A stretch of 64,000 nucleotides of DNA from Hyphomicrobiales bacterium (GCA_900470095.1 UBZM01000063.1:62001-126000); one strand, 5' to 3'. Counted from the first letter of the stretch, positions 17,875 to 28,123 are shown. Numbers and translations: made by a program. Notes: generated by a model from the letters alone, not told the origin.

Positions 17875-19067
17875 CAGGTGCGACGCAGGCGAGAGGGCAG
17901 GGCGGATAGCGACAGGATGATCGGCTCGAACAGCTTGTTGAGCCGCGGCCTCAGCGACGCGCCAAACATGATCAGGGCCGTAGAGCAGATGATTGTGACC
18001 AGAGGCAGAAGGTAGAGCAGGACGACTGCAAAGCCTGATCTGACGCTGGCGGTCCACGCGGCGTAGGCGCCGATGCGGACCGCGCCAACAATCAGAATCG
18101 CTGCCTGGATCGCGACATTGCGGCCCTGACGCGTCGTACGCGCTTCGCCCAGGGCGGCGAAGGCGACGAGCATGAACGCGATGGGGTAGAGCGGCGCCGA
18201 AAGACGATTGTGCAGTTCGGCGCGGAACCGCCCGGCCTGCAGCTTGTAATAGGCCTCGTTCGGATCCTGCCGCAGCAAGGCCCAGGTCGTACGTTCGCGT
18301 GGCTTGTAGATCACCTTGTCGCCATTGCCTTCGCCATCGCCGCCTGTCGGCTCGCCCGACAAGGCCGACAGATTGAGCGCATAGCGCTCGAACGAGATGA
18401 TCGAAGTCGATTCCTTGTTCTTGGCCTCGCGCTGGATCGTCCCCTTCTCCAGCATCAGGAAGCTGTTGCCGTCCGATTCCACTGTCCGGCCGCGCTCGGC
18501 GATGTAGACGGCGGGTTGGCTGGGATCGCGGCGGTCCTGCATGAAGATGCCGAGCAGCGCGTCACCCGAGCGCTCGCGGTAGTGAAACGTCACGCCGGAA
18601 TCGAGTGAGACGAACTGGCCTTCCTTCACGACATTGGCGACGAAATCAGCCCTGATTAGCGTGATCAGGTCCCGCAACGCCCGGAACCCCGACGGCATGA
18701 CCGAAATCGCCATCCAGCCGACAAGGAGGGAGGTTGCCAGCGTCAGCACGATGAACGGGCGAGTCAGCCGGTACGGCGCGACTCCGGCCGCATTCATGAC
18801 GATCAACTCCGAATCGCCGTTCAGCCGGTTCAACGTGTAGAGCGTCGACATGAACAGCGCGACAGGTGCGATGCCCGCGATCAGCGCCGGCAACGAAAGC
18901 AGAGTCACCGTGAAGAAGATATAGATCGTCTGGCCCTTGCCGGTAATCAGGTCGACTTCGCGCAGGGCTTGCGTCACCCAGATCACGCTTGTCAGCCCGA
19001 TCAGAAGCACGATCGCTGCGACCGCGGCGATCTTCAGGATATAGCGGTCGAGACGGAGAAGACGCAC
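17874..19067 (-). CDS. lptF: LPS export ABC transporter permease LptF
   Basis: This is the partner permease of LptG, with 397 residues starting [15 protein letters not shown]. Spans lie near 12-34, 48-75 and 95-120, then a periplasmic jellyroll domain containing [12 protein letters not shown] and the [10 protein letters not shown] strand, then three C-terminal spans. The family feature [15 protein letters not shown], the coupling helix region that contacts LptB, is clear. It is the first gene of the lptF-lptG-lptD-pdxA-rsmA run and diverges from pepA across 162 bases. LptB, LptA and LptC are not in the window. Confidence 0.93.
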   Translation of the reverse strand: MRLLRLDRYILKIAAVAAIVLLIGLTSVIWVTQALREVDLITGKGQTIYIFFTVTLLSLPALIAGIAPVALFMSTLYTLNRLNGDSELIVMNAAGVAPYRLTRPFIVLTLATSLLVGWMAISVMPSGFRALRDLITLIRADFVANVVKEGQFVSLDSGVTFHYRERSGDALLGIFMQDRRDPSQPAVYIAERGRTVESDGNSFLMLEKGTIQREAKNKESTSIISFERYALNLSALSGEPTGGDGEGNGDKVIYKPRERTTWALLRQDPNEAYYKLQAGRFRAELHNRLSAPLYPIAFMLVAFAALGEARTTRQGRNVAIQAAILIVGAVRIGAYAAWTASVRSGFAVVLLYLLPLVTIICSTALIMFGASLRPRLNKLFEPIILSLSALPSRLRRT

Positions 19068-19109
19068 GCGTTAGCTTCCGGTGAACCCGAGGGCAGTCCG
19101 AGGCTCCCC

Positions 19110-19139
19110 TTGGACGGTTCGCCAAACACTCCCTATGGT
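19110..19139 (+). promoter_or_regulatory. Candidate sigma-70 promoter of pepA
   Basis: In the lptF-pepA divergent gap, TTGGAC (19110-19115) and TATGGT (19134-19139) are 18 bases apart on the plus strand, each a partial match to consensus. The implied transcript would have a leader of about 85 bases before the pepA ATG. The match is only moderate. Confidence 0.35.
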
Positions 19140-19229
19140 ATAGCCACGATCATGGCGCAAACGGGAATCGTTCGCACCATGTTCACGACCTTCCTGATGA
19201 GCCCTATTCCCGCCAATTGTGAGCAGCTT

Positions 19230-20723
19230 ATGTCGCAGCGCCTGAAGCTTGAGGTCAAAGCCCTGAACACCATCGGCGGGCAGGACCTCGTCATTTTCGT
19301 GTCGGACAAGCTGACGCCCGCCAAGCTTGCCGAAGATTGGCTCGGAGAGGGCGCTCATGCACTGCTCGCCAGAGCCGCGGCAGCCGACAAGTTCAAGGGC
19401 AAGGCGCTCTCCGGAATGACATTGCTGGCGCCTGACGGCGCCGGATATGAACGCCTGGTTGTCATCGGCGTCGGGCCGGATAGAGATGGCGATAAGCTCG
19501 ATTTCGCCAAGTTGGGCGGGGCTGTTGCAGCCAAGCTTGGCGGTGGCCGCTCCGCCGATGTGATCATCGCCCTGCCTGACGCTGAAATCAGTGCCGAACA
19601 AGCCGCCGCGATCGCTCTGGGGTTGCGGCTCCGAGCCTATGTCTTCGACCGCTACAAGACCAAGACCCGCGAAGCCGACGATGCCGATCCGATCACCGTG
19701 ACGCTGCGCGCGCCCGACCCGGCAGCGCTCAAGCGGGCCCTCAAGGCCTGCGAAGCCGTCGCCGGCGGCGTCGAGATTGCTCGCGATCTCGTGAACGAGC
19801 CGCCGAATGTGCTCTATCCCGAAGAATTCGCCGAACGCGCCGCAAAGCTCGAGAAGCTTGGCGTCGAGGTCGAGGTTCTCGACGAGAAGCAGCTCAAGAA
19901 GATCGGCATGCGGGCATTGCTCGGCGTTGGCCAGGGGTCGCGCCGCGAAAGCCGCGTCGTCGTCATGCGCTGGAATGGCGCCAAGTCGGGCGTTCAGCCC
20001 GTCGCCTTTGTCGGCAAGGGGGTCACATTCGACACTGGCGGCATCTCGCTGAAGCCCGGCGCGGGCATGGAGGACATGAAGGGCGACATGGCTGGTGCCG
20101 CCTGTGTCACCGGGCTGATGCATGCGCTCGCAGCACGTAAGGCCAAGGTCAATGCGATTGGCGTGATTGGGCTGGTCGAGAATATGCCGGATGGCAACGC
20201 CCAGCGCCCCGGTGACATCGTCACTTCGCTTTCAGGGCAGACCATCGAGATCATCAATACCGACGCCGAGGGGCGCCTCGTCCTTGCCGATGTGCTCTGG
20301 TACACGCAGGACAAGTACAAGCCGCGCTTCATGGTCAACCTGGCGACCCTGACGGGAGCGATTCTGGTGGCGCTCGCGCAGGAGAATGCCGGGCTGTTTT
20401 CGAATGATGACGAGCTCTCCGAACGACTCACTGTCGCTGGCAAGGCTACTGGCGAAACCGTCTGGCGCATGCCGCTTGGCCCAGCCTACGACAAGATGAT
20501 CGATTCAAAGTTCGCAGATATGAAGAACTCGGCCGGGCGCTATGGCGGTTCGATCACCGCCGCGCAGTTCCTTCAGCGGCATGTCAATGAAACGCCCTGG
20601 GCCCATCTCGACATTGCTGGTACGGGCATGGGCTCGCCGAACAGTGAGACCAATCGCTCCTGGGGTTCGGGCTGGGGCGTGCGCCTCCTCGACCGGCTCG
20701 TCGCGAACCACTACGAGACCTGA
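19230..20723 (+). CDS. pepA: Leucyl aminopeptidase (M17 family)
   Basis: PepA is a two-metal cytosolic aminopeptidase, hexameric in known cases and in some bacteria also a DNA-binding recombination or transcription factor. From [12 protein letters not shown] it has 497 residues, the family norm. The C-terminal catalytic domain carries the metal and catalytic segment [17 protein letters not shown], the MKGDMAGAA helix and the family signature [12 protein letters not shown]. An open frame runs upstream to 18969 within lptF but has no family similarity. It diverges from lptF, a conserved arrangement in proteobacteria. Confidence 0.94.
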   Translation: MSQRLKLEVKALNTIGGQDLVIFVSDKLTPAKLAEDWLGEGAHALLARAAAADKFKGKALSGMTLLAPDGAGYERLVVIGVGPDRDGDKLDFAKLGGAVAAKLGGGRSADVIIALPDAEISAEQAAAIALGLRLRAYVFDRYKTKTREADDADPITVTLRAPDPAALKRALKACEAVAGGVEIARDLVNEPPNVLYPEEFAERAAKLEKLGVEVEVLDEKQLKKIGMRALLGVGQGSRRESRVVVMRWNGAKSGVQPVAFVGKGVTFDTGGISLKPGAGMEDMKGDMAGAACVTGLMHALAARKAKVNAIGVIGLVENMPDGNAQRPGDIVTSLSGQTIEIINTDAEGRLVLADVLWYTQDKYKPRFMVNLATLTGAILVALAQENAGLFSNDDELSERLTVAGKATGETVWRMPLGPAYDKMIDSKFADMKNSAGRYGGSITAAQFLQRHVNETPWAHLDIAGTGMGSPNSETNRSWGSGWGVRLLDRLVANHYET

Positions 20724-20772
20724 TCCCTTCTCGAAACGTTGTTTCACAATGCTCTGATAAGAAAGGGCTTTC

Positions 20773-21225
20773 ATGACGGAAGTCCTGTTCTTCCACCTTC
20801 AGTCACGACCGCTTGAGCAGGTTCTTCCGACCATCCTCGATCGGGCGCTATCGCGTGGCCAGAAGGTGGTCATCGAGGTCTCCAGTTCCGAGCGCGCGAG
20901 CGTGCTGGACGATCATCTGTGGACCTATGCGGATGACAGCTTCCTGCCGCATGTCATGGCAAGCGAGCCGGATGCACCGACAAATCCGGTCGTACTGACG
21001 ACGCAGCCCCACAATCCCAACGCAGCGCAGGTCCGAATCTGCGCCGACGGCGTCCGTATTCCCGACGCATTGCAGGATTACGAGCGCGTCGTCCTCATCT
21101 TCGACGGCGACGATCCCGACGCGCTCGCGGCTGCGCGCGAGGATTGGAAGGCGGTTCGTGCCACGGGCGCGGCGGCCAGCTACTGGCAGCAGGACGAAAC
21201 CGGTCGCTGGGAGAAGAAAGCGTGA
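20773..21225 (+). CDS. holC: DNA polymerase III subunit chi
   Basis: HolC links the clamp loader (through psi) to single-stranded DNA-binding protein. The 150-residue protein shows MTEVLFFHLQSRPLEQVLP, the DDHLWTYADDSFLPH motif and PVVLTTQPHNPNAAQV, all typical of the family. In alphaproteobacteria holC usually follows pepA, as here after 49 bases. Its stop overlaps the GTG start of the lipoprotein gene, so the two are likely co-translated. Confidence 0.92.
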   Translation: MTEVLFFHLQSRPLEQVLPTILDRALSRGQKVVIEVSSSERASVLDDHLWTYADDSFLPHVMASEPDAPTNPVVLTTQPHNPNAAQVRICADGVRIPDALQDYERVVLIFDGDDPDALAAAREDWKAVRATGAAASYWQQDETGRWEKKA

Positions 21226-21626
21226 GATTGCCTGTTCTGTTCGCGTGCGCTGTGGCTCTGGGCGGATGTTCCGTCGATATTGGCGGCTTCTCCTTCACCC
21301 AGGATTCCAGCGGCACGCGAACCAGCAGCGCTTCAGCCCGCGCATCCACTCAGGAAGCCATGCTCACCGCCGATGGTGGCTGCGAGGCGGACGTTTCGCT
21401 GGATCCGTCGACGCGCCCCCTACCAAAGGAGATCGCGCTCGGCGTGACCGAATGCGAACTCGTGAAGTTGAAGGGCGCCCGGCCGACGGATGTCCTCATC
21501 GGCGAGAGCGGCAAGGGGCAGCGCGAGGTGCAGGTGCTCTATTCCGAGCCCGGCGGCCGCGAGATCTATATGTTCACCGACAACCGCCTCAGTCGGATCG
21601 TCAGGCCGGGACAAGGGGAGGGCTGA
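21222..21626 (+). CDS. Small putative lipoprotein downstream of holC
   Basis: I read this 134-residue protein from a GTG at 21222, which overlaps the holC stop and has GGGAGAAG just upstream. The start MRLPVLFACAVALGGCSVDIGG is a lipoprotein signal peptide: a short basic n-region, a hydrophobic stretch and the lipobox LGGC with Cys16. A Ser/Thr-rich linker (about 25-45) leads to a compact domain with two further cysteines. It ends in a strand-rich stretch (EVQVLYSEPGGREIYMFTDN). I do not recognise the family; the domain resembles small SmpA/OmlA-like folds in pattern only. Confidence 0.72.
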   Translation: MRLPVLFACAVALGGCSVDIGGFSFTQDSSGTRTSSASARASTQEAMLTADGGCEADVSLDPSTRPLPKEIALGVTECELVKLKGARPTDVLIGESGKGQREVQVLYSEPGGREIYMFTDNRLSRIVRPGQGEG

Positions 21627-21634
21627 AGCATCGG

Positions 21635-21661
21635 CCCGAAAACCGGATTGCGGTTCTCGGG
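21635..21661. repeat. Imperfect palindrome, likely dispersed Rhizobiales-type repeat
   Basis: The arms CCCGAAAACCG and CGGTTCTCGGG pair at 10 of 11 positions around the 5-base loop GATTG. The flanks, GCATCGG before and CTCATGC after, extend the partial symmetry. From memory, short elements of the form GCAT-n-CCGAAAACCGG-n-TTTTCGGG-n-ATGC are scattered between genes in several Rhizobiales. It sits in the convergent gap between the lipoprotein gene and the ABC-F gene, where such elements tend to lie. Confidence 0.6.
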
Positions 21662-21690
21662 AAAGCTCATGCTCTCGGGAAAGCTCATGC
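21655..21690. repeat. Tandem duplication of an 18-bp unit
   Basis: The 18-base unit TCTCGGGAAAGCTCATGC occurs twice, head to tail, with no mismatch (21655-21672 and 21673-21690). The first copy is the right arm and flank of the palindrome at 21635-21661. So one end of the repeat element has been duplicated, probably by slippage. Confidence 0.85.
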
Positions 21691-21700
21691 AAACACTGAA

Positions 21701-21747
21701 GCTTGGATGATCGGACCGGATACGGGATCTGGCCCGATGACCCAAGC
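21701..21747. repeat. Second imperfect palindrome in the same gap
   Basis: Arms of 17 bases, beginning GCTTGGATGATCGG and ending CCGATGACCCAAGC, match at 14 of 17 positions around a 13-base centre. With the neighbouring palindrome it makes a composite of two potential hairpins between convergent genes. It could act as a bidirectional transcription barrier or be part of the same mobile repeat. Confidence 0.5.
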
Positions 21748-21795
21748 ATCGGACGATGGGCTCGGATTTCGTCCGAACCTATCGCCGAGGTCGCT

Positions 21796-23670
21796 TCAGG
21801 CGCTCTCGAGCTCCTCGCTCAGCCCGAGCCATTCTTCCTCGGCGGCAGTCAGTGCCTCCGCCAATTCCGCGCGCTGACGCGAGAGCTGCAGGGCCTTTTC
21901 CGGATCGCGCGCGAATGCCGCGCCGTTGCCGAGCACGCCGTCGACCTTCTCGATCAACCCGGTCAGCTTGGCGATCCGTGCCTCGGCCAGGTTCAGCTTC
22001 TGGCGCAGCGGCCCTTGGGCCACGCGCTTGACGGCTGCACCCTTGCGCTCTTCGGCCTTGCTGTTGGTGTTCGCCGTCTCAGCGGGTTTATCGCGACGGG
22101 CAGCCTTGGCGCCACCGAGGACGAGGGCGCGATAATCCTCCATGTCGCCGTCAAAATTCTTCACCGTGCCGTCGCCGACGAGCCAGAGCCGATCGGCACA
22201 GGCTTCGATCAGGAAGCGGTCGTGACTGACCAGGATGACCGCGCCGGGATAATCGTTGATGGCCTTGACCAGGGCCGTGCGGCTGTCGATGTCGAGATGG
22301 TTCGTCGGCTCGTCCAGGATGAGCAGATGCGGGCCACCGAACGCAGCGATGCCGAGCATCAACCGCGCCTTTTCGCCCCCGGACAGATTCTTGACGGGGG
22401 TGTCCGCCTTGCTCGCGGGAAAGCCGATCTGCGCGGCCTTCGAGCGCACCTTGGCTTCCGGGGCATCTGGCATCAGGTCTCGCAGATGCGCGACCGGCGT
22501 TTCCTCCATCCGCAGCTCGTCGAGCTGATGCTGGGCGAAATAAGCGGTCTGGAGCTTCGACGAACGCCGCAGATCGCCAGACAGGGGCGGGAGCCGCCCG
22601 CCGATCAGCTTGCAGAAGGTCGATTTGCCGTTGCCGTTCGAACCGAGCAACGCAATGCGATCGTCCGGCAGCAATGTGAGGTCGAGCCGCGACAGCACTT
22701 TGCGCTCGCCATAGCCGGCGCTAACATCGTCTAGCACCACCATGGGCGGGGAGAGCGGTCGCTCCGGACCCGGAAGGCTGAACGGCTGCACGTCCCGATC
22801 GACGATGGTCGCGATCGATTCCATCTTCTCCAGCCGCTTGACCCGCGATTGCGCCTGGCGCGCCTTCGAGGCCTTGGCCTTGAAGCGATCGACGAAGGCC
22901 TGGAGATGCTTGCGCTCGGCGTCCTGCTTCTCGCGCTGCTTGGCGAGCAGCATCTGCTTCTCGGCGCGCTGGCGCTCGAAGGAGGAGTAACCGCCGCGAT
23001 AGATCGTGAGCTTGCCCTGATCGAGATGCAGGATGTGGTCGACGCAGGTGTCGAGCAGTTCGCGGTCGTGGCTCACCACCAGGACGGTATGCGGATAGCG
23101 CTCCAGATAGTCGTAGAGCCAGAGCGTGCCTTCGAGATCGAGATAGTTAGTCGGCTCGTCGAGCAGCAGCAGATCCGGTTCGGCAAAGAGCACGGCCGCG
23201 AGCGCAACGCGCATGCGCCAACCGCCCGAATAATCGGAGCAGGGGCGTTGTTGCGCCGCCTCGTCGAAGCCGAGCCCGTGCAGCACGGTTGCGGCCCGGG
23301 CCGGGGCAGCATGTGCGCCGATATCGGCGAGCCGGGTCTCGATCTCGGCGATGCGCAGCGGGTCGGTCGCGGTCTCGGCCTCCTTCATCAGGGCCGCGCG
23401 CTCGGTATCGGCTGCGAGGACGACCTCGATCAGCGATTCCGGGCCTCCAGGAGCTTCCTGGGCGACGCCACCGATCCGCATGCCCCGCGGCACGCTGACG
23501 GAACCGCCTTCGGGCGAGAGATCGCCGGTGATGATGCGAAAGAGCGTGGTCTTGCCGGTACCGTTGCGGCCGACAAGGCCGACGCGTGATCCGTCGGGCA
23601 GAGCCGCACTGGCCCGGTCCAGGAGCAGCCGTTCGCCGAGCCTGTAGGTAATATCGTTGAGCGTGAGCAT
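21796..23670 (-). CDS. ABC-F family ATP-binding cassette protein
   Basis: A soluble 624-residue protein with two ABC domains and no membrane domain, the layout of ABC-F ribosome-associated factors (EttA/Uup/YheS group). Domain 1 has Walker A GRNGTGKTT and signature YSGGWRMR. Domain 2 has GSNGNGKST and LSGGEKARL, with LLLDEPTNYLDL and LILDEPTNHLDI Walker B/D-loop segments. The inter-domain linker (about 230-300) is charged and helical. The C-terminal part is a coiled coil with Arg/Lys, like the Uup DNA/RNA-binding tail. Which subfamily it belongs to is not certain. Confidence 0.9.
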   Translation of the reverse strand: MLTLNDITYRLGERLLLDRASAALPDGSRVGLVGRNGTGKTTLFRIITGDLSPEGGSVSVPRGMRIGGVAQEAPGGPESLIEVVLAADTERAALMKEAETATDPLRIAEIETRLADIGAHAAPARAATVLHGLGFDEAAQQRPCSDYSGGWRMRVALAAVLFAEPDLLLLDEPTNYLDLEGTLWLYDYLERYPHTVLVVSHDRELLDTCVDHILHLDQGKLTIYRGGYSSFERQRAEKQMLLAKQREKQDAERKHLQAFVDRFKAKASKARQAQSRVKRLEKMESIATIVDRDVQPFSLPGPERPLSPPMVVLDDVSAGYGERKVLSRLDLTLLPDDRIALLGSNGNGKSTFCKLIGGRLPPLSGDLRRSSKLQTAYFAQHQLDELRMEETPVAHLRDLMPDAPEAKVRSKAAQIGFPASKADTPVKNLSGGEKARLMLGIAAFGGPHLLILDEPTNHLDIDSRTALVKAINDYPGAVILVSHDRFLIEACADRLWLVGDGTVKNFDGDMEDYRALVLGGAKAARRDKPAETANTNSKAEERKGAAVKRVAQGPLRQKLNLAEARIAKLTGLIEKVDGVLGNGAAFARDPEKALQLSRQRAELAEALTAAEEEWLGLSEELESA

Positions 23671-23814
23671 GGCGCGGATTTAGGGCCTGGGGCCATGGCA
23701 AGCAATGGTTAACGCTGCGGGCTAACGCGATCGAAAGACCAGTCATGCTTTTGACATGAAGCAGCCACGGCCCCGCCGGAGCTGCCCCTCAGCCATGGGA
23801 TTGCGTCTACATCC

Positions 23815-24024
23815 ATGATTCGCAAAGAGAAACCGATGCATCTCAGCCCCCGGCATATGGTTCAGCGGCGCTTCTCCACGACCGCAGCCGCGCTGGCGAT
23901 CATCTCCCTGATTCTGGGCAGTGCCGGCGTGCTCAGCGCGCTTCTGCTCGATCGTCGCGCCGAACCGTCCGTGACCTGGCAGTCCATGCCGCCACAGGAT
24001 GTCGGAGCGACATCGTTCAGATAG
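23815..24024 (+). CDS. Small putative single-span membrane protein
   Basis: This 69-residue open frame has an N-terminal basic stretch and one hydrophobic segment (about 22-45: AAALAIISLILGSAGVLSALLL). A short polar tail ending MPPQDVGATSFR follows. It fits a small inner-membrane protein. An internal ATG at 23836 gives a 62-residue version with a similar weak site upstream. No family is recognised and no strong ribosome binding site is visible, so it may be spurious. The gene would lie between the divergent ABC-F gene and coaD. Confidence 0.42.
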   Translation: MIRKEKPMHLSPRHMVQRRFSTTAAALAIISLILGSAGVLSALLLDRRAEPSVTWQSMPPQDVGATSFR

Positions 24025-24078
24025 GCCCGCTTGGCCGCTGCGCTTGCCGCAAGGGCGCTCCGAGGTTAACGCTGTCCC

Positions 24079-24579
24079 ATGAGCAGAACCGCTTTCTATC
24101 CCGGATCTTTCGACCCCATCACCAATGGCCATGCCGATGTGATCGCTGGTGCTTGCCAGCTATGCGATAGGCTAGTGCTCGCTATCGGGGTTCACCCGGG
24201 CAAGGCCCCGATCTTCTCTGCCGACGAGCGCGCCCACCTGCTGCGGGAGGTTGCAAGCCCGATTGCCGCTGCTGCCAACGTCGCCATTGAGGTCGTGACC
24301 TTCGACTATCTCGCTGTCCAGGCGGCCAGGGAGGCTGGTGCGACCATCATGATTCGCGGCCTGCGTGACGCCACTGATTTCGACTACGAGATGCAGCTTT
24401 CCGGCATGAACCAGGCCATGGTGCCCGAGTTGCAGACCGTGTTTCTGCCGGCTTCTGCGAGGACGCGCCACATCACTGCGACGCTCGTGCGGCAGATCGC
24501 CTCCATGGGAGGGGATGTCTCGGCCTTCGTGCCATCCGTGGTCAGCGGCCGCCTCAAGGCGAAGTTCCCGGCACGCTGA
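24079..24579 (+). CDS. coaD: Phosphopantetheine adenylyltransferase
   Basis: CoaD transfers AMP from ATP to 4'-phosphopantetheine, the penultimate step of coenzyme A synthesis. The 166 residues start [22 protein letters not shown], containing the TxGH nucleotidyltransferase motif (TNGH). [12 protein letters not shown] and the late ATLVRQIA segment correspond to the adenylate-binding and ISSTxVR regions. Length and order of motifs are standard. CoA from this route also supplies the ACP prosthetic group. Confidence 0.95.
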   Translation: MSRTAFYPGSFDPITNGHADVIAGACQLCDRLVLAIGVHPGKAPIFSADERAHLLREVASPIAAAANVAIEVVTFDYLAVQAAREAGATIMIRGLRDATDFDYEMQLSGMNQAMVPELQTVFLPASARTRHITATLVRQIASMGGDVSAFVPSVVSGRLKAKFPAR

Positions 24580-24731
24580 CCCAGCGACAATCGAGAGCCG
24601 AGCCGATCGTTTGGCATCTTCCTCGGCATTCTGCGGATTTGCGTTTGCATTTTGCCGGCGGCGATGGTGTCTCTGGGACAACATGACTCGCTGCGCGCTG
24701 AGCCGCGTATTGCCCTCGAACGAGTTTTCCG

Positions 24732-26063
24732 ATGCGCCTTTCCCGCTATTTCCTGCCGATCCTGCGTGACACGCCCAAGGAAGCCGAGATCGTCTCGCAT
24801 CGCCTGATGCTGCGCGCCGGCATGATCCGCCAGCAATCGGCGGGAATCTACTCGTGGCTGCCGCTCGGCCTGCGGGTGCTCAACAAGATCAACGCAGTGG
24901 TTCGTGAGGAGCAGAACCGTTCGGGCGCCATCGAGGTCCTGATGCCGACCATTCAGTCGGCCGATCTCTGGCGCGAGAGCGGGCGTTACGACGCCTATGG
25001 CAAGGAGATGCTGCGCATCAAGGACCGGCACGACCGCGACATGCTGTACGGGCCGACCAATGAGGAGATGATCACCGACATCTTCCGATCCTATGTGAAG
25101 TCCTACAAGGACCTGCCGCTCAACCTCTACCATATCCAGTGGAAGTTCCGGGATGAGGTCAGGCCGCGCTTTGGCGTGATGCGCGGGCGCGAATTCCTGA
25201 TGAAGGACGCCTATTCCTTCGACCTCGACCAGGCCGGCGCGCGGCATGCCTATAATCGCATGTTCACCGCCTATCTCAGGACCTTCGCCCGGCTCGGCCT
25301 GAAGGCGATCCCGATGCGCGCCGATACCGGCCCGATCGGTGGCGACCTGAGCCATGAGTTCATCGTCCTCGCATCCACCGGCGAAAGCGAAGTCTTCTGC
25401 CACAAGGACTATCTCAGCTTCGAGACGCCGAAGGTCGATACCGACTTCGACAGCGTCGACGGGTTGCAGGCCATCGTCGACAAATGGACGAGCCTCTACG
25501 CCGCGACCGAGGAAATGCACGACAAGGCGGCGTTCGACGCGGTTCCTGCTGGCCAGCAGTTGTCGGCGCGCGGCATCGAGGTCGGTCATATCTTCTATTT
25601 CGGCACGAAGTACTCCGAGCCGATGGGCGCCACGGTGACCGGCCCGGACGGGCAGCAGGTGCCGGTGCATATGGGCTCCTATGGCATTGGCCCGAGCCGC
25701 CTCGTCGCAGCATTGATCGAGGCCGGCCACGATGATGCCGGTATCGTCTGGCCGGACGAAATCGCGCCATTCGACGTCGCGGTGCTGAACCTGAAGACCG
25801 GCGATGCCGCGACCGATGGCGCCTGCGAGCAGCTCTACAGCGCGCTCTCCGCCAAGGGCTATGACACGCTCTATGACGACACCGAGGACCGGCCGGGCGC
25901 CAAATTCGCGACGGCGGACCTGATCGGCGTGCCGTGGCAGGTCATCGTCGGCCCGAAGGGTCTGGCCGAGGGCAAGGTCGAAATCAAACGCCGCGCCGGC
26001 GGAGAGCGCGAACTCGTCTCGCTCGCGGCTGCGCTGGAACGCTTCCCGGGCCGCCCGGCTTGA
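24732..26063 (+). CDS. proS: Prolyl-tRNA synthetase, short alphaproteobacterial type
   Basis: ProS charges tRNA-Pro. The 443-residue protein is a class II synthetase: motif 1 in [13 protein letters not shown], motif 2 in [17 protein letters not shown], motif 3 in [15 protein letters not shown], then a C-terminal anticodon-binding domain (about 345-443). It lacks the large editing insertion between motifs 2 and 3 that E. coli-type ProS carries. The short form is normal in alphaproteobacteria, where separate proteins clear mischarged Ala-tRNA-Pro. lolC follows after 37 bases. Confidence 0.95.
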   Translation: MRLSRYFLPILRDTPKEAEIVSHRLMLRAGMIRQQSAGIYSWLPLGLRVLNKINAVVREEQNRSGAIEVLMPTIQSADLWRESGRYDAYGKEMLRIKDRHDRDMLYGPTNEEMITDIFRSYVKSYKDLPLNLYHIQWKFRDEVRPRFGVMRGREFLMKDAYSFDLDQAGARHAYNRMFTAYLRTFARLGLKAIPMRADTGPIGGDLSHEFIVLASTGESEVFCHKDYLSFETPKVDTDFDSVDGLQAIVDKWTSLYAATEEMHDKAAFDAVPAGQQLSARGIEVGHIFYFGTKYSEPMGATVTGPDGQQVPVHMGSYGIGPSRLVAALIEAGHDDAGIVWPDEIAPFDVAVLNLKTGDAATDGACEQLYSALSAKGYDTLYDDTEDRPGAKFATADLIGVPWQVIVGPKGLAEGKVEIKRRAGGERELVSLAAALERFPGRPA

Positions 26064-26100
26064 GTGGGAGCGTCATGATCGCGGAGCGGAGCAGGCGCCG

Positions 26101-27402
26101 ATGAACGTGGCGGTGGAGTCGATGTCGACCGAAATGGAACAGCCCACCGGAACACGCCCCTTTGCGGGTTTCGAATGGCTGCTCGCCGGGCGCTATCTGC
26201 GCACGCGTCGACGCGAGGGCTTTGTCTCGGTCATCGCCGGCTTCTCCTTCCTCGGCATTTTGCTCGGGGTCGCCACGCTGATCATCGTGATGTCGGTGAT
26301 GAACGGCTTCCGGAAAGAGCTCCTGGAGAAGATCGTCGGGGTCAACGGCCACATCTTTGCGACGCCGATCGATCGCCCGCTCGATGACTATGAAGCGGTC
26401 GCGGCACGGCTGCGGCAGGTTCCCGGCATCAAGCTCGCAATCCCCCTGGTGGAAGGCCAAGCGCTCGCTTCGTCGCAATATGCCAATAGCGGCGTGCTGG
26501 TGCGTGGCATTTCCGAGGGAGATCTCAAGTCGATCCCCTTCATCGGCAACAATATCAAGCGCGGCACGCTCGACGGTTTTGACGCGGCGGCAGGCGTCGC
26601 CATTGGCAGTCGGCTTGCCGCAGCGCTTTCGCTGACGGCTGGCGATACGATCACGCTGGTTTCGCCGAAGGGAGCCTCAACCCCATTCGGGACCGCTCCG
26701 CGCATCAAGGCCTATCCCATCCAGGCGGTGTTCGAGATCGGCATGACCGAGTTCGACGCCTCGTTCGTCTTCATGCCGCTGGCGGAATCGCAGGCCTATT
26801 TCAACCGCGACGGCGATGTGAACGTCATCGAGGTCTTCATCGACAACCCGGACCGGACGCAGGTCGTGCGCGACGCCATCGAGGCCGATGCACCCCGGCC
26901 GCTGGTGCTGTCCGACTGGCGACAGCGCAACCGCACCTTCTTCAACGCACTCGAGGTCGAGCGGAACGTCATGTTCATCATCCTCACGCTGATCGTGCTG
27001 GTGGCCGCGCTGAACATCGTCTCTGGTCTGATCATGCTGGTGAAGGACAAGACCGAGGACATCGCGATCATGCGCACCATGGGGGCGTCTCGCGGCACTG
27101 TGCTGCGCGTCTTCCTGATCACGGGGGCGGCCATCGGCGTGTTCGGTACGTTGGCGGGGCTGGGCCTCGGTGTTCTCTTCGCCAACAACATCAAGTCGAT
27201 CATGGCCACGCTGAACTGGATCACCGGGGCCAATCTCTGGGACCCGACCGTACGCTTCCTGAGCGATATCCCCTCCGTGATCGACTGGCGGGAAGTGGCG
27301 AGTGTGGTCGGGATGGCGCTGGTCCTGTCGCTGCTGGCGACGCTGTATCCTGCCTGGAAGGCGGCTCGGCTGGACCCGGTCCAGGCCCTGCGGATGGGTT
27401 GA
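26101..27402 (+). CDS. lolC: Lipoprotein-releasing ABC transporter permease (LolC/LolE family)
   Basis: LolCDE extracts mature lipoproteins from the inner membrane and hands them to LolA. The 433-residue permease has the LolC/E layout: a first span after [18 protein letters not shown] (about 40-65), a large periplasmic domain (70-290) and three C-terminal spans. [18 protein letters not shown] is the cytoplasmic coupling helix region, and it ends VQALRMG. As in most alphaproteobacteria only one permease gene is present, so the transporter is probably a homodimer (sometimes called LolF). The symbol lolC is a convention. Confidence 0.9.
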   Translation: MNVAVESMSTEMEQPTGTRPFAGFEWLLAGRYLRTRRREGFVSVIAGFSFLGILLGVATLIIVMSVMNGFRKELLEKIVGVNGHIFATPIDRPLDDYEAVAARLRQVPGIKLAIPLVEGQALASSQYANSGVLVRGISEGDLKSIPFIGNNIKRGTLDGFDAAAGVAIGSRLAAALSLTAGDTITLVSPKGASTPFGTAPRIKAYPIQAVFEIGMTEFDASFVFMPLAESQAYFNRDGDVNVIEVFIDNPDRTQVVRDAIEADAPRPLVLSDWRQRNRTFFNALEVERNVMFIILTLIVLVAALNIVSGLIMLVKDKTEDIAIMRTMGASRGTVLRVFLITGAAIGVFGTLAGLGLGVLFANNIKSIMATLNWITGANLWDPTVRFLSDIPSVIDWREVASVVGMALVLSLLATLYPAWKAARLDPVQALRMG

Positions 27403-27415
27403 GGCAGAAGAACCC

Positions 27416-28111
27416 GTGGCCATGCAACGCGAAACACCGGCGCTTTTCCTCTCCCAGATCGAGCGCCATTACCCACAGACCGACGCCCCGCTCGAAATCC
27501 TGCGCAAGGCGGATTTCGCATTGTGGCCAGGCGAACTCGTCGCACTCGTCGCGCCGAGCGGTACGGGCAAGTCGACGCTGCTCCATGTCGCCGGCCTGCT
27601 CGAGAAGCCCGATGACGGCGAGGTCTTTGTCGGCGGAATCGCGACCAGCAAGCTGGACGACAAGGGCCGCACCCGGCTGCGCCGCACCGAGATCGGCTTC
27701 GTCTACCAGTTCCACCATTTGCTGCCGGAGTTCACGGCGCTCGAGAACGTCATGTTGCCACAGCGCATTCGCGGTCTGCGGAAGCGGGAAGCCGAAGAGC
27801 GTGCGACTGAGCTGCTCACCTTTCTCGGTCTGGGCGAGCGGCTCGATCATCTTCCCGGCGAGCTTTCCGGCGGCGAGCAGCAACGCGTCGCGATTGGGCG
27901 TGCGGTCGCCAATGCGCCGCGCCTGCTCCTGGCGGACGAGCCGACTGGCAATCTCGACCCGCACACTTCGCTGCATGTCTTCAACACGCTGGTGGCGCTG
28001 GCCCGTGCTTCAGGTCTCGCGGCCCTGATTGCGACCCATAATCTCGACCTCGCCCGGCGCATGGACCGACAGGTGACGATCCGCGACGGGCTGGTCGTCC
28101 CGCTGCGCTAG
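27416..28111 (+). CDS. lolD: Lipoprotein-releasing ABC transporter ATPase LolD
   Basis: This is the ATPase of the Lol transporter. It shows Walker [11 protein letters not shown]-loop [18 protein letters not shown], signature [14 protein letters not shown], Walker [13 protein letters not shown] and the switch histidine in [10 protein letters not shown] place the start at the GTG at 27416 (231 residues), with GAGG about 10 bases upstream. The ATG at 27422 is equally possible and shortens the protein by two residues. It follows the permease by 13 bases and converges on the DMT transporter gene across 12 bases. Confidence 0.93.
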   Translation: MAMQRETPALFLSQIERHYPQTDAPLEILRKADFALWPGELVALVAPSGTGKSTLLHVAGLLEKPDDGEVFVGGIATSKLDDKGRTRLRRTEIGFVYQFHHLLPEFTALENVMLPQRIRGLRKREAEERATELLTFLGLGERLDHLPGELSGGEQQRVAIGRAVANAPRLLLADEPTGNLDPHTSLHVFNTLVALARASGLAALIATHNLDLARRMDRQVTIRDGLVVPLR

Positions 28112-28123
28112 CGCGGGTTGGGC

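Noticed and set aside
23751-23756. Perfect TTGACA hexamer upstream of the small ORF at 23815
   Set aside because: No acceptable -10 hexamer follows at 16-18 bases (sequence there is GC-rich), so it is not reported as a promoter.
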